From: Candidatus Saccharimonadota bacterium
Lineage (GTDB): Bacteria; Patescibacteriota; Saccharimonadia; Saccharimonadales; Saccharimonadaceae
Length of the DNA stretch: 64,000 nucleotides
NCBI GenBank assembly: GCA_026395405.1
Contig: JAPLYU010000001.1
Coordinates: 440,696 to 504,695 of the forward strand
Direction of reading: 5' to 3'
Positions 38,279 through 47,676 of the stretch are shown here, piece by piece. The notes beneath the pieces are model-generated. The model was not told the DNA's origin. It made no database searches and saw nothing but the letters and a program-made list of their open reading frames with translations. Made by a program: the position numbers and the translations under genes. How positions within the stretch are numbered: position 1 is the stretch's first letter; the number at the start of each line of letters is the position of its first letter.

Positions 38279-40237
38279 TTATTTCTTTTCTTTTGCAATC
38301 AAATCCAGTAGTGTTGAGATATATTCGGCATGAGACCACGTCAGCGGTGCGGGGGATATAATTTCATTAGTAACCGGGTCAAGCTGTTCACCCATAACAC
38401 CCGTGCTCATAGCGTGACTCTTTGCCCAATCAAGTATTCTAATTGCCTTATCCGTTTGATTATTGTCAATATAGTACTGAGCCATCCAAAATGAAGTCAC
38501 AAACCAGAGGTTACCGGTAATACCTTGGCTTGAGCGGCGATAAGGATCATCTTCAAAGCGAGGTAATCCAACCGCTCCATTTCCTAGTCCAAATAACTGC
38601 TCGATGGTGCTGACTGACGATAGTATTTCGTCGCTGTCAGATGCGAATAGTCCAAAAATGTATGGCCCAAATACGCTGGAACAATCAATTACTTCATCAT
38701 AAATAACTTGACCATCTTTGACGTTTATACCTCTGTAAAAACACTTTCTTTTATCGTTATACAGGTACTTATGAGCAGCCAGTTGAATATCATTAGCTGC
38801 CGAGCGCCATTTTACGGCGTTATTTGGGTCTTTGGCGACAGACGCCAAATCTGATGCTGCGATTAAGGCTGCGTAAGTGACAGCAGTAGTATATGTACTT
38901 GTCAAAAATGTTTGTTCCCATAAGTCGTAGCTGGCTTTTGGCAATCCGGTCGTTTCATCAACATATTCCGTCATGAAATTAGCCATTGGCAGAATCATAT
39001 CTTTATAAAATTCAGTTAATAGTTTTTCTTCCGGATGCATAGAATAGAATTGAGCAAAAATGAATAGTGGAAGCGCTGTTTCGTCTTCTTGGATAGGCGG
39101 AGCAACAACACCATCATGCAAATACGGATGCCAACTGCTTCCCAGCGCGCCATCTGCACGATATTTATGCATCATATACCCATCAGGGTGTAATCCTCGT
39201 TTTGTAAATTCAAAAAATCTATAAGCCTCATCAACATACCCAATCCTGATAAGAGGCCATAGCGCATATGCGCCATCCCTAGGCCAACAATAGCTATAGG
39301 CATCGCGAGAATAGTGCAGCATTGAAGTGTCAGTACTAGCAATAATCGCCCCGCGTTTATCAATCTGAGATTTTAGGATAATCACGCTTTCCATAAAGGT
39401 TTTTTGATAGTTTTCACTAATATTATCTTTAACCGTCAGAGCTGGCTCTAGCCATTTATGCCACCACTCGGCAGTTCGTTCCATTAATGCCAACGCACCT
39501 TCTTTTTTAACCTGATTATGTATATATAAGGCATCGCGAGTCGAAGTTCCAACAGCAATCCAATATTGCACCCTGGCTGAACTATTTGCATCTATATTAG
39601 TTTTGAATCTGATTGTTGAATCAACTCGGCCGTGTTCGACGTTATTCATACCTAACTCGCCATCTTCGGCGTCACGATAAGTGCCTTCTTTGCCTTCTAT
39701 ACCAAAAAGACCGATAGTGTATTGGTCAAAAGGCCTATTGTCATAATCACCGCATATAATAAATGCTCGGCGGCCTCGGTAATGCAAGATTGCATGATTA
39801 TCCGGCAAATACTGGGCCGTGTCCGTATTACTGCGCGAATCACTGATTGCGAAGGCTTGATGCATAAACAATCGAACTTCACGGGCTTCGTCGCGAGTAT
39901 TTATTATGTGTATATTCCTGATAAACACACTTAAATGAGCATCGATAAAATCATCAAACTCCAAAATAATTCCCAGACGTTCGTTTTTCGCCTTGGTGTG
40001 TCCAATTAATGAGTCATGCGGATATTGAAACTCAAAAGTCCACTCGCCAGGGGGATTCTGGGGGTTATCAATCCAACTAAGGTCACCGTTAATCCATACG
40101 CCAACTTTATGACGCAAATTACTTCCAGCACTGTGGTTTTTAAACCCCACGTATGAATAATAGAAGTCGTGGACAGTCCCGAAACCGTTTAACCCGACAT
40201 GTAATTCACCATTACTAAGAACAATGGGTCTAGCCAT
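38279..40237 (-). CDS. Glycoside hydrolase family 15 (glucoamylase-like)
   Basis: 652 residues. An N-terminal beta-sandwich (about 1-260) is followed by the alpha/alpha barrel. Landmarks are HYSRDAYSYCWPRDGAYALWPLIRIG, IQEDETALPLF with the probable general acid Glu, and GEQLDPVTNEIISPAPLTWSHAEYI with the base Glu. GH15 enzymes release glucose from alpha-1,4 or alpha-1,6 glucans, or act on trehalose. There is no signal peptide, so it acts in the cytoplasm. The start overlaps the GH57 gene by eight bases. Confidence 0.9.
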   Translation of the reverse strand: MARPIVLSNGELHVGLNGFGTVHDFYYSYVGFKNHSAGSNLRHKVGVWINGDLSWIDNPQNPPGEWTFEFQYPHDSLIGHTKAKNERLGIILEFDDFIDAHLSVFIRNIHIINTRDEAREVRLFMHQAFAISDSRSNTDTAQYLPDNHAILHYRGRRAFIICGDYDNRPFDQYTIGLFGIEGKEGTYRDAEDGELGMNNVEHGRVDSTIRFKTNIDANSSARVQYWIAVGTSTRDALYIHNQVKKEGALALMERTAEWWHKWLEPALTVKDNISENYQKTFMESVIILKSQIDKRGAIIASTDTSMLHYSRDAYSYCWPRDGAYALWPLIRIGYVDEAYRFFEFTKRGLHPDGYMMHKYRADGALGSSWHPYLHDGVVAPPIQEDETALPLFIFAQFYSMHPEEKLLTEFYKDMILPMANFMTEYVDETTGLPKASYDLWEQTFLTSTYTTAVTYAALIAASDLASVAKDPNNAVKWRSAANDIQLAAHKYLYNDKRKCFYRGINVKDGQVIYDEVIDCSSVFGPYIFGLFASDSDEILSSVSTIEQLFGLGNGAVGLPRFEDDPYRRSSQGITGNLWFVTSFWMAQYYIDNNQTDKAIRILDWAKSHAMSTGVMGEQLDPVTNEIISPAPLTWSHAEYISTLLDLIAKEKK

Positions 40238-41459
40238 TCAGGCCTCCAGTTTTATGATGACAGTATAGACGCCAGCGGAGGTCGCGTACGACGTTGATGA
40301 AATATAAAAAGGCATCGTATGGCGATTCATAAGGGCTGAAGTAGGCATGTACGTCGCCATCATTAAACCATTTGGTACACATATAATAGACATGATCTGA
40401 TGTCTGTAGTTTCCGCCAATCAGCAATTAATTCCAGGTCGTTTGTGCGCATAATATCGTCTTCAAGGGAATAAATGTACCTAAGGGCTTCTTGTTGCATG
40501 GAATTACCCAGCCAAGCTGTCAAATCTCGTTCCGTATCAGCCCAGGTTACTGTATAGGGCATGCTAATCTCGCCAACAGGTTCGAAGGCATCAATAGCTT
40601 CGGACACCGTATAGCACGTATTAACAGGGTTTTCCAACCATTTACCAATAAATGCTTCGTAAAAGTTGAATATTCCGGTATCTTCCCACTGATGTTCACC
40701 AAAAGTCTCGTAGTCCATGAACAGGTTAACAATTTCATTATCTGTTATTGCCGCATTAACCCAGTCACAGTATGTATCGGCGTTAAGCGGCCAATCAGGC
40801 CAGTTTCTGTCGCCAAATCTGAAGGCAACGTCGTCACTCAGGCGATAGTTCTTCATCAAAAGCTTTATGTTGTCGGTTCCAGCTGGTTTATAGACATAAT
40901 TTGGACTGCGCCACTGTAAAATAGGGTCCCAACCCTCAGCCAATATACCCTTGAACCCGTATTCATCAGCCCATTTCGCCATAGAATCGTTATAAGAAAG
41001 TTCAGTATTTCTAAATACCTTAGTTTCAACACCGAATAAATCGCGAATTTTTTTACGGTGGGCTTCGACTTGGTGCTCGAATTCAACCATACTATAGAAA
41101 AAGGCAAGTGAGTGGTAATAAGTTTCAGCAACAATCTCGACTCTGCCGGTTGAAACAATGCGCTTAAAGCTGTCCAGAACATCTGGTGCCCATTTTTCGG
41201 CTTGTTCGATAAATACACCGGTAATACTTAGCGATACTTTAAATTCAGGATGAGTATTCAGTAGTCTTTCTAGCAGAGCATTCATTGGCCTATATGATTT
41301 GTCTGCAACTTTTTTAAATACTTGTTCGTTGTTTCGTTCAGTGTTGTAGTCCGGGTCGTTAAAATAATCGTGACTGGCCGCTGTGTCAAACACGCTATAT
41401 TTTCGCACACGATAAGGTTGGTGAGCGTGCAAATATAGTACTATTCCACGTTTGCTCAT
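40230..41459 (-). CDS. Glycoside hydrolase family 57 alpha-amylase-like
   Basis: 409 residues. GH57 motifs appear in order: LHAHQPYR (motif 1), GVFIEQAE (motif 2), FRNTELSYND with the nucleophile Glu (motif 3), and FMDYETFGEH with the acid Asp (motif 4). Family members cleave or transfer alpha-1,4 glucan chains. No signal peptide is present. ATGA overlaps join it to the upstream glycosyltransferase and it overlaps GH15 downstream, so the three are translationally coupled. Confidence 0.92.
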   Translation of the reverse strand: MSKRGIVLYLHAHQPYRVRKYSVFDTAASHDYFNDPDYNTERNNEQVFKKVADKSYRPMNALLERLLNTHPEFKVSLSITGVFIEQAEKWAPDVLDSFKRIVSTGRVEIVAETYYHSLAFFYSMVEFEHQVEAHRKKIRDLFGVETKVFRNTELSYNDSMAKWADEYGFKGILAEGWDPILQWRSPNYVYKPAGTDNIKLLMKNYRLSDDVAFRFGDRNWPDWPLNADTYCDWVNAAITDNEIVNLFMDYETFGEHQWEDTGIFNFYEAFIGKWLENPVNTCYTVSEAIDAFEPVGEISMPYTVTWADTERDLTAWLGNSMQQEALRYIYSLEDDIMRTNDLELIADWRKLQTSDHVYYMCTKWFNDGDVHAYFSPYESPYDAFLYFINVVRDLRWRLYCHHKTGGLNG

Positions 41460-42679
41460 GCAGATACCATAGCTTTCATATCCGTATAGATACGCATTAG
41501 TGTTCGGGCGGCATCATGCCAAGACAATCTGGCATATTCTTTTTTAACATCCTCTTGCATAACTTTTTTAAGTACATGCGAAGTCGCGATTCCTATTAAT
41601 TGGTCTGCCAGCACGTCTTCATCCCAGAAATCATACCGAAACACGCTATTTAACACTTCACCAACGCCGGATTGTTTGGTCAAAATAATTGCATTGTCAT
41701 GATGAGCAGCCTCTAGAGCAGTCAAACCAAACGGTTCACTTAGTGAACTCATTACTAATACATCCGCAACGCTATAGGCGTCACGCCATTGTTTACCCCT
41801 AATAAAGCCGGTGATAAAGATTTTGTCGGATATACCCAAATCAGCCGCTAATCTGATTAATTCATCTCGCTGTTCACCGTCGCCAACGAGTAAAAAGACC
41901 AGCTTGTCGTATTTAGAGCAAGCTTTGGCAGCGCCTTTCACGAAGTTAACCAAGCCTTTTTGAATAGTGAACCTGGTCAGGTTCAAAACAATCGTGTAGC
42001 CCTCGCTTTTTAACGCTTCCAGGTATTTATAAGTGCTAAAATCATAATAATATCCGTCGTTCATACTGACTATATCGATGGCATTATGTACTACTTCAAC
42101 TTTGTCAGCCGGAATGCCGTATTTTTTAACAATAATATTTTTTGTGATATTACTGACGGCGACTATCCTGTCTGCCATCATTAAACCCTGGTATTCTATC
42201 TCGTGGATTAACGGATTGCCACTGTCACTACCGGAACGGTCGAATTCAGTTGCATGAACATGGACTATCAACGGCGCGTCACAAACTTGCTTTGCGCCCA
42301 TACCGGCCTCCATAGTCAGCCAATCATGAGCATGGATAACATCTGGTTGAGTTACTTTTGCTAGGCGCTTTACGTACTGAACGTAGCGTTTTTGGACGCC
42401 ACGCATATCTTTGAGGTTATTTATATCGGCTTTGGACAATGGTTTATCCAGGACAGTTTTGGTATCGTACGCCCCAAGCCCGTTTCTTTCTAGGGGTGAC
42501 AGTTTAGTTGCGCAGTGAACATCCATATAGTCAATAACCGAATGCTCGGCTGTGTAGGGGACAACGAAATCAATAGTGGCACCGGCAACTGCCAGCGCTT
42601 TGGACATGTGATAACATGCAACGCCCAAACCTCCGCTGTTGTTTGGCCAAAGTTCCCACCCTAACATCAGTATTTTCAT
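41456..42679 (-). CDS. GT4-family glycosyltransferase (glycogen synthase-like)
   Basis: 407 residues with a GT-B fold. PNNSGGLGVACYHMSKAL (about 13-30) is the acceptor/ADP-glucose-type loop, followed by HAHDWLTMEAG, and SSLSEPFGLTALEAAHHDNAI (about 309-329) with the nucleotide-sugar Glu motif. It resembles bacterial and archaeal glycogen synthases of the GT4 type. With GH57 and GH15 it suggests synthesis and turnover of a cytoplasmic alpha-glucan. It is first in its operon. Confidence 0.87.
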   Translation of the reverse strand: MKILMLGWELWPNNSGGLGVACYHMSKALAVAGATIDFVVPYTAEHSVIDYMDVHCATKLSPLERNGLGAYDTKTVLDKPLSKADINNLKDMRGVQKRYVQYVKRLAKVTQPDVIHAHDWLTMEAGMGAKQVCDAPLIVHVHATEFDRSGSDSGNPLIHEIEYQGLMMADRIVAVSNITKNIIVKKYGIPADKVEVVHNAIDIVSMNDGYYYDFSTYKYLEALKSEGYTIVLNLTRFTIQKGLVNFVKGAAKACSKYDKLVFLLVGDGEQRDELIRLAADLGISDKIFITGFIRGKQWRDAYSVADVLVMSSLSEPFGLTALEAAHHDNAIILTKQSGVGEVLNSVFRYDFWDEDVLADQLIGIATSHVLKKVMQEDVKKEYARLSWHDAARTLMRIYTDMKAMVSA

Positions 42680-42830
42680 TTTATTTTATTTAGGTCAACC
42701 AAAGTTAACCAGACATTCCTTGTTTATTGTAGGCCGTTCTGCGTCAATTATAAAACGAAGCTTGTGCTTTTACAACACTTTAAATTCCGTAAATTATCTG
42801 TTACTATATTGAGGTTAATATCCTTAACAA

Positions 42831-42905
42831 AGGGGCATAGTACAACGGCTAGTATATGGGTCTCCAAAACCTAAGATCGAGGTTCGATTCCTCGTGCCCC
42901 TGCCA
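42831..42905 (+). tRNA. tRNA-Trp (CCA), anchor of the repeat array
   Basis: Acceptor AGGGGCA with TGCCCCT, anticodon loop CTCCAAA (CCA), T-loop TTCGATT, discriminator G and encoded CCA. Its last 19 bases before AAG recur exactly at 50698-50716. Its 3' end resembles the CTGCCA-ended repeats that follow through 59265. TACTAT at 42802-42807 may be its -10 box. Confidence 0.95.
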
Positions 42906-42963
42906 AGCTTAAGCACGATGGATTAAGGACTTCGTTTCGGAGTCTTTTTGTTATACTTAATTA

Positions 42964-44064
42964 ATGATTAGAAGCCAAGGGTTAACCAAGCCGATTATAG
43001 CTGTTGATATTGACGATGTTATTGCTGCTCACGCACCAGCGTTTATTGAATATAGTAATCAAAAGTTTGGGACTCACCTTACAATTGATGATAACCAAGA
43101 TCATTGGGGGAAAGTTTGGAAAGTAGAACACGACGAAGTTGAAAAACGGGCAACCGAATACCACGAATCGGGCTATATCGCTACTTATGGGATAATTGAT
43201 GGCGCATTTGAGGCACTAAAGTTGCTGAAGGAGCGCTTCAATTTAGTGATATTAACAACTCGTCGCAACTCAATCAACCATTTAACCCATGAATGGATTG
43301 ATAAATATTATCCAGATATTTTTGACGACATTGTCTTTGCTGGATTTTTTGATGTTCCCACAAAAGATAGTGTTAATATGACAAAAGCTGAACTCGCTAA
43401 ACAAATAGGGGTTGAATATTTGATTGATGACCAGTTTAAGCATTGTAAGGCAGCCTCAGATGTCGGGATAAAGACAATTCTTTTTGGCGATTATCCTTGG
43501 AACCGAGACGAAAAACTATCACCAAGTATAGTTCGAATTAAGGATTGGGCTGGTGTTCTTGATTTTTTCCTGAGAGTGAGTGTAAATATGGAAGATTTAT
43601 ACAAACAAGCCAATTTTTTTCTAGATAAAATTTTTAATAAACTTACAACAGATTGTATTAATGTAGAAAATTACAAACTTGACCATATTTGCTACCGAGC
43701 CGAATCTGAAGGCACATATATAAATATAAAAAAACTTCTGTTAGATAATGGAACTTTAAAGTCTGAGAATTTTATCCGTGAAAGAAGAATATCTGTATTC
43801 GAACTTTCTAAACCAATTGGATATAAAGACTACACAATAAATTGCATTGAATTATCATCACCTCGTAAAGATATGAGATTCATTGAAGGTTTTGAGCATG
43901 CTGAATTTGTAATTCTTGAAAACCTAGGGGATTTCTTGAAAATGCACCCAAACATAGAATTCAACAAAGAGGCTATGACGAAAGATGTCAATCCTGAGAT
44001 TATCAGGCAATACGAAAACTGTGCTGTTAAATTCCATCAAAAAGCCTTATTAGACGTTGTTTAG
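42964..44064 (+). CDS. HAD-type nucleotidase fused to a YecM-like domain
   Basis: 366 residues, two domains. Residues 1-200 are a HAD phosphatase related to 5'(3')-nucleotidases: VDIDDVIAAH (nucleophile Asp motif), LTTRRN, and a late Asp pair LIDDQ. Residues 205-366 resemble YecM, a VOC-fold protein of unknown function: KLDHICYRAES, then SVFELSKPIGYKDYTINCIEL and GFEHAEFVI. I know of no standard protein with this pairing. TGTTATACT lies exactly six bases before the ATG. It is the first unit of the repeat array; its stop is 20 bases before the first copy. Confidence 0.78.
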   Translation: MIRSQGLTKPIIAVDIDDVIAAHAPAFIEYSNQKFGTHLTIDDNQDHWGKVWKVEHDEVEKRATEYHESGYIATYGIIDGAFEALKLLKERFNLVILTTRRNSINHLTHEWIDKYYPDIFDDIVFAGFFDVPTKDSVNMTKAELAKQIGVEYLIDDQFKHCKAASDVGIKTILFGDYPWNRDEKLSPSIVRIKDWAGVLDFFLRVSVNMEDLYKQANFFLDKIFNKLTTDCINVENYKLDHICYRAESEGTYINIKKLLLDNGTLKSENFIRERRISVFELSKPIGYKDYTINCIELSSPRKDMRFIEGFEHAEFVILENLGDFLKMHPNIEFNKEAMTKDVNPEIIRQYENCAVKFHQKALLDVV

Positions 44065-44084
44065 CGAAGATATTATCGAAATTA

Positions 44085-44113
44085 GTTCGAAAATCATCCA
44101 CGAGGGGCTGCCA
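44085..44113 (+). repeat. Array boundary repeat J1
   Basis: 29 bases, GTTCGAAAATCATCC then ending AGGGGCTGCCA, followed by AGCATAAGC. Consensus-type copy. Confidence 0.85.
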
Positions 44114-44194
44114 AGCATAAGCGCTATAATATTTTCCTCTGTTAATTCAGAACACATTTTAAAAATAATTTAATATGCAGAAATTAGGTAGATA

Positions 44195-44223
44195 GTTCTA
44201 GTGTCGTACAATATAATCTGCCA
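44195..44223 (+). repeat. Array boundary repeat J2 (degenerate)
   Basis: 29 bases beginning GTTCTA and ending CTGCCA, then AG; 19 of 29 positions match the consensus. No gene lies between J1 and J2. Confidence 0.5.
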
Positions 44224-44238
44224 AGTTTATAATCAGAT

Positions 44239-44874
44239 CTAATTTTTTACGGCACCCATAAGCATTGTCTGTATTGAAGCCGTGTCTTGCGTTTGTGCAC
44301 TTAAATCAGCACCCGAACAATTATCTTGCGTCGATGAATAAACGTAGTAGTATCCGTCTATTTGTCCTATAAGAGTTGCGCTAGCATAGAAATCGGCTTT
44401 TGTAGTACTTCTGGAGACAATACCCAGGGGCATAAACCCTTCTGCGCTGGAGTTAGAGCAACGTTCACCCAAGGCCTCAACCCTTGTAGTAGAAAATGCA
44501 TAATATCCGCCGTCTGCCTGCTCCTTATAATAAGTTACTTTATTGCTACCAAGAGTGGTAGGAAGTTTAAATTTAACACCCCAATCACTTAGTACTAAGT
44601 ATCCAGCATTCGAGTTTGCAGGCGTTGCGGTAGTGGTTGATGTGCTTTTTGTTGTTGCAGTTGGAGTAGTGGTGTTGGTTGTCGTTGAAACTGTTCCGGT
44701 TGTTTTGCCATCTACGTTCTGTGAATTTGTGGAAGCATTACCGACAGTTGAATCCTTCTTCTGAATAAAGTTCTGATAAAACACAAAGCCGAGAGTTCCG
44801 ACTAAACCAACAGCTAAAATAATGGAAATAATCATTAAATGAGAGAAGCCTGATTGTTTTTGTTTTTTGTTCAC
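44239..44874 (-). CDS. Exported protein with Thr/Ser-rich linker
   Basis: 211 residues, starting at GTG 44874 after GAAAGGAT. An N-terminal membrane helix (HLMIISIILAVGLVGTLGFVFY) precedes a 45-residue Thr/Ser-rich linker, then a small extracellular domain of about 110 residues with three Cys (GERCSNSS, DNCSGADL). The QSGF just before the helix resembles a prepilin cleavage site, but the pilin Glu is missing. It is a surface protein of unknown role, and one of the few genes in the array transcribed opposite to the rest. Confidence 0.7.
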   Translation of the reverse strand: MNKKQKQSGFSHLMIISIILAVGLVGTLGFVFYQNFIQKKDSTVGNASTNSQNVDGKTTGTVSTTTNTTTPTATTKSTSTTTATPANSNAGYLVLSDWGVKFKLPTTLGSNKVTYYKEQADGGYYAFSTTRVEALGERCSNSSAEGFMPLGIVSRSTTKADFYASATLIGQIDGYYYVYSSTQDNCSGADLSAQTQDTASIQTMLMGAVKN

Positions 44875-45003
44875 GAGATATCCTTTCGTAAAATATTGGT
44901 AGCCTCATTTAATCAGATATATATAATAACCACAAGTAGATTGAAGAAAAGTTTTATTATCTTCGCTTTATAGAATACTTTTGTTTGAAAGAATTATTTA
45001 ACT

Positions 45004-47499
45004 ATGCTTAGATACTATCATAAACATTTAAGGTCCAGCATGAACCCAAACGATTTAGACAAAGAAAATCTTACAAATAATAACAATGAACAAGCTAAAG
45101 ATAACACTTCAGTTATAACACCAGCTGTATTATTCCCTGAAACAAATCGAAAAAAGAATAATTATCTTAAAAAAACATCTTTAATATTATTTACTATATT
45201 ACTTTTAGTCATGGTCTTTATTGGAGGCAATTACTTAGCTGCAAGATTGGCCAGTAATGATTCAGTGGACAAGGTAAAAAGAGTGGCTGGAAACGGTTTT
45301 CTTGAGCTACCTAAAGATATAAGCGTTGATCAAGCAAAGAAGCCAACCGCCAAACAGGCGAGCAAAATTTTTAAGGAAATTCGTGACTTCGTAAACAAGA
45401 CTAGCTCATCTAACTCGGGAATTGCAGTTTCTCTAACGAAAAACGGGGAGACAATATCGTCCAATCCTTATCAGGTACAAAATGCATCATCAAGTACAGC
45501 ATATGCTGCTGAGGAAAATACAAATTCTTATATTTTAGCCGACCCTCCCGACAATACATTTCAAGCCTGGACCGATGCGCAAAAGATTCTGCTGAATGAA
45601 ACGATAAAAAGAGCATATGCTTTAAATGTAGAGCTTTATGGACCACCAGCATCTAATGATACTGTGAACATTTATCGTCAAGACAATCCGACAGTTGGAA
45701 ACGGATACTATGCGCCCTGGGGCACGAACGGAACGATGACAATAGTATTATCTTCAAACTGTACCGATGAATGCCTTACAACCAACTTGGCTCACGAAAT
45801 GTCACATAGCTTTCGCAGTAATTACATTTTTTCTAACAGGGGTTGGGAAGAGGGAATGGCGATGCTCTCCCAAAATTTATACGACAAGCAATACTTTAGT
45901 AAATATTTTCAAATCACATCCGATCAGTACATGAACCTGAACCAACCATCCTTATCGGTACCACTTTTTTATGACCAGACAGTAAATCAAGGCGCGTCTA
46001 ACTCCATTCAGGATCGTTATTTTGCAGCCGGCTATGCGATGGCAGACATATATGTTCAAAATAAGGACTATCTTAAGAATTTTGTTCAGAACTATTACCA
46101 AAAATCTAGATCTCAAACAGATTTAAGTGAATCGGATATCCGAAAAATCTTTATTGACACCGTCCCAAGCGTTGAGGGTGAAAATAGTACTTCCTGGCTT
46201 TATGATAATTATATATTGATAAATGACTATAATAAGTCGCAAAATTTAGTTTTGGCTGGTGGCAATATATATTATTTTGAAAATCCTATTACTGCATACG
46301 GCAACCGATTGCCTTATGTAAATGCTAAAATAACTGAAACTGTTTCGAAGTTGGACGATACTCAAGTTCTCAGCAATCAGTTAAACACTGATGATAAAGG
46401 ATTTGTTGAGAATAGCCTTATTGGTAAAGTACCTGAAAGTGGTTTCTATGGTATCCACTTGATCGCAGAGGCAAAGGAGGGCGCAGCTGCAAGTGAAGAT
46501 TATGTTCGCTATATCCCTAAAGACAAGCTTTTGGGTATTAATGGAAACGTGATTTTTGGCTACACAAATTCTGTTGATGACGTAATCGCCACCGCCACAG
46601 ATGGAACGAAACTGACATCCAAAGTTTCTGATGGAATATTTGTAATTAATGATGTGAAAGATATGCAGCAATATACACTTTCTCAAGGTGACAAAACACT
46701 GCTTGTTAACCTCGTTGGTGCCCCGTATGAAGAATTAGGTTTTATCAGTGGCACAAAAAATGGTTTAGTTGCCCCTAAAGATGCCACGATAGAATGGACT
46801 AATCCGAGTGAAGTAAACCCTGATCCGATCAAGGGGTCAATTCTGGTATTTAAAGATGGTCAAGTAAGCACCGATAAGCCCTATATTAACATTTGCGCTT
46901 CAATAAATGGCGGATATATAGCAGATTCAGTATCGATAAACAATTCTGGCGTAATCCTAAACAAGGGCTCATTTTGTAAATATTTCGATCTTAATAATGG
47001 TGTAAACAAATTCACAATTAAAGTTACTTCGAGTGACGGCAAAATTATAACAAGTGACCGCATCATAAATAGCACAAATACGACAAAAACGACCTATGAA
47101 AGCCTTGTTGACCTGACTGGTGGAGTCTATACCCAAAATGATACTGCTAATCAAAACAAAGTTTCTATATATGTTTATATTGAAGCTTCATCTACTGATG
47201 TAAGTACACTGAACGGTATTATATACGGGGTTTCGATTAATGGAAACCATTACAATCCAAATAGAAATCCCAATGATAGGTCTGTTACGGCCGCATTTTA
47301 TCAAATTAACGCTACAGATGTTACCAAAAGCAATCAAAGCACGGGCATATTATACTCGAACGAAATAAATGCTAATCTTTCACAATATCCTTTCAGAAGT
47401 GGTAATAATAAAATTTGCCTTACGATAGATCCACTTAACGGAGTAGAGGAGTCTGACGAAAACAATAATGACATATGTCAATATGTCACAGCACCATAA
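45004..47499 (+). CDS. Membrane-anchored zinc metalloprotease-like protein with CARDB-type end
   Basis: 831 residues. A cytoplasmic N-terminus is followed by one membrane helix (SLILFTILLLVMVFIGGNYL, about 60-79). A zincin domain has NLAHEMSHSFRSNY (HExxH near residue 264) and WEEGMAM with a likely third ligand Glu. About 450 residues of beta-rich extracellular repeats follow, ending in a CARDB-like module (KICLTIDPLNGVEESDENNND). It is probably a surface protease or adhesin. The start is uncertain: ATG 45040 is an alternative. Confidence 0.78.
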   Translation: MLRYYHKHLRSSMNPNDLDKENLTNNNNEQAKDNTSVITPAVLFPETNRKKNNYLKKTSLILFTILLLVMVFIGGNYLAARLASNDSVDKVKRVAGNGFLELPKDISVDQAKKPTAKQASKIFKEIRDFVNKTSSSNSGIAVSLTKNGETISSNPYQVQNASSSTAYAAEENTNSYILADPPDNTFQAWTDAQKILLNETIKRAYALNVELYGPPASNDTVNIYRQDNPTVGNGYYAPWGTNGTMTIVLSSNCTDECLTTNLAHEMSHSFRSNYIFSNRGWEEGMAMLSQNLYDKQYFSKYFQITSDQYMNLNQPSLSVPLFYDQTVNQGASNSIQDRYFAAGYAMADIYVQNKDYLKNFVQNYYQKSRSQTDLSESDIRKIFIDTVPSVEGENSTSWLYDNYILINDYNKSQNLVLAGGNIYYFENPITAYGNRLPYVNAKITETVSKLDDTQVLSNQLNTDDKGFVENSLIGKVPESGFYGIHLIAEAKEGAAASEDYVRYIPKDKLLGINGNVIFGYTNSVDDVIATATDGTKLTSKVSDGIFVINDVKDMQQYTLSQGDKTLLVNLVGAPYEELGFISGTKNGLVAPKDATIEWTNPSEVNPDPIKGSILVFKDGQVSTDKPYINICASINGGYIADSVSINNSGVILNKGSFCKYFDLNNGVNKFTIKVTSSDGKIITSDRIINSTNTTKTTYESLVDLTGGVYTQNDTANQNKVSIYVYIEASSTDVSTLNGIIYGVSINGNHYNPNRNPNDRSVTAAFYQINATDVTKSNQSTGILYSNEINANLSQYPFRSGNNKICLTIDPLNGVEESDENNNDICQYVTAP

Positions 47500-47516
47500 C
47501 ATTCTTAACACAGTAA

Positions 47517-47542
47517 AGTCGTGTTTTTTATACACGATTTTA
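47517..47542 (+). terminator. Terminator of the metalloprotease-like gene
   Basis: TCGTGT at 47519-47524 pairs with ACACGA at 47532-47537, followed by TTTT. Confidence 0.7.
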
Positions 47543-47583
47543 GACACATCAACCCTAATGTTATTTAGATATTAAGCAGTAGG

Positions 47584-47612
47584 GTTCTAACTTCGTCTAG
47601 TATGCCCTGCCA
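47584..47612 (+). repeat. Array boundary repeat J3
   Basis: 29 bases, GTTCTAACTTCGTC then TAGTATGCCCTGCCA. It differs from J6 at one base. It is followed by the hairpin AGGCTTC/GAAGCCT and a T run. Confidence 0.85.
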
Positions 47613-47676
47613 TGCATAATCATAATGAATCTAAGGCTTCGTTTAGAAGCCTTTTTACTTATGCTAAACTAACGTT

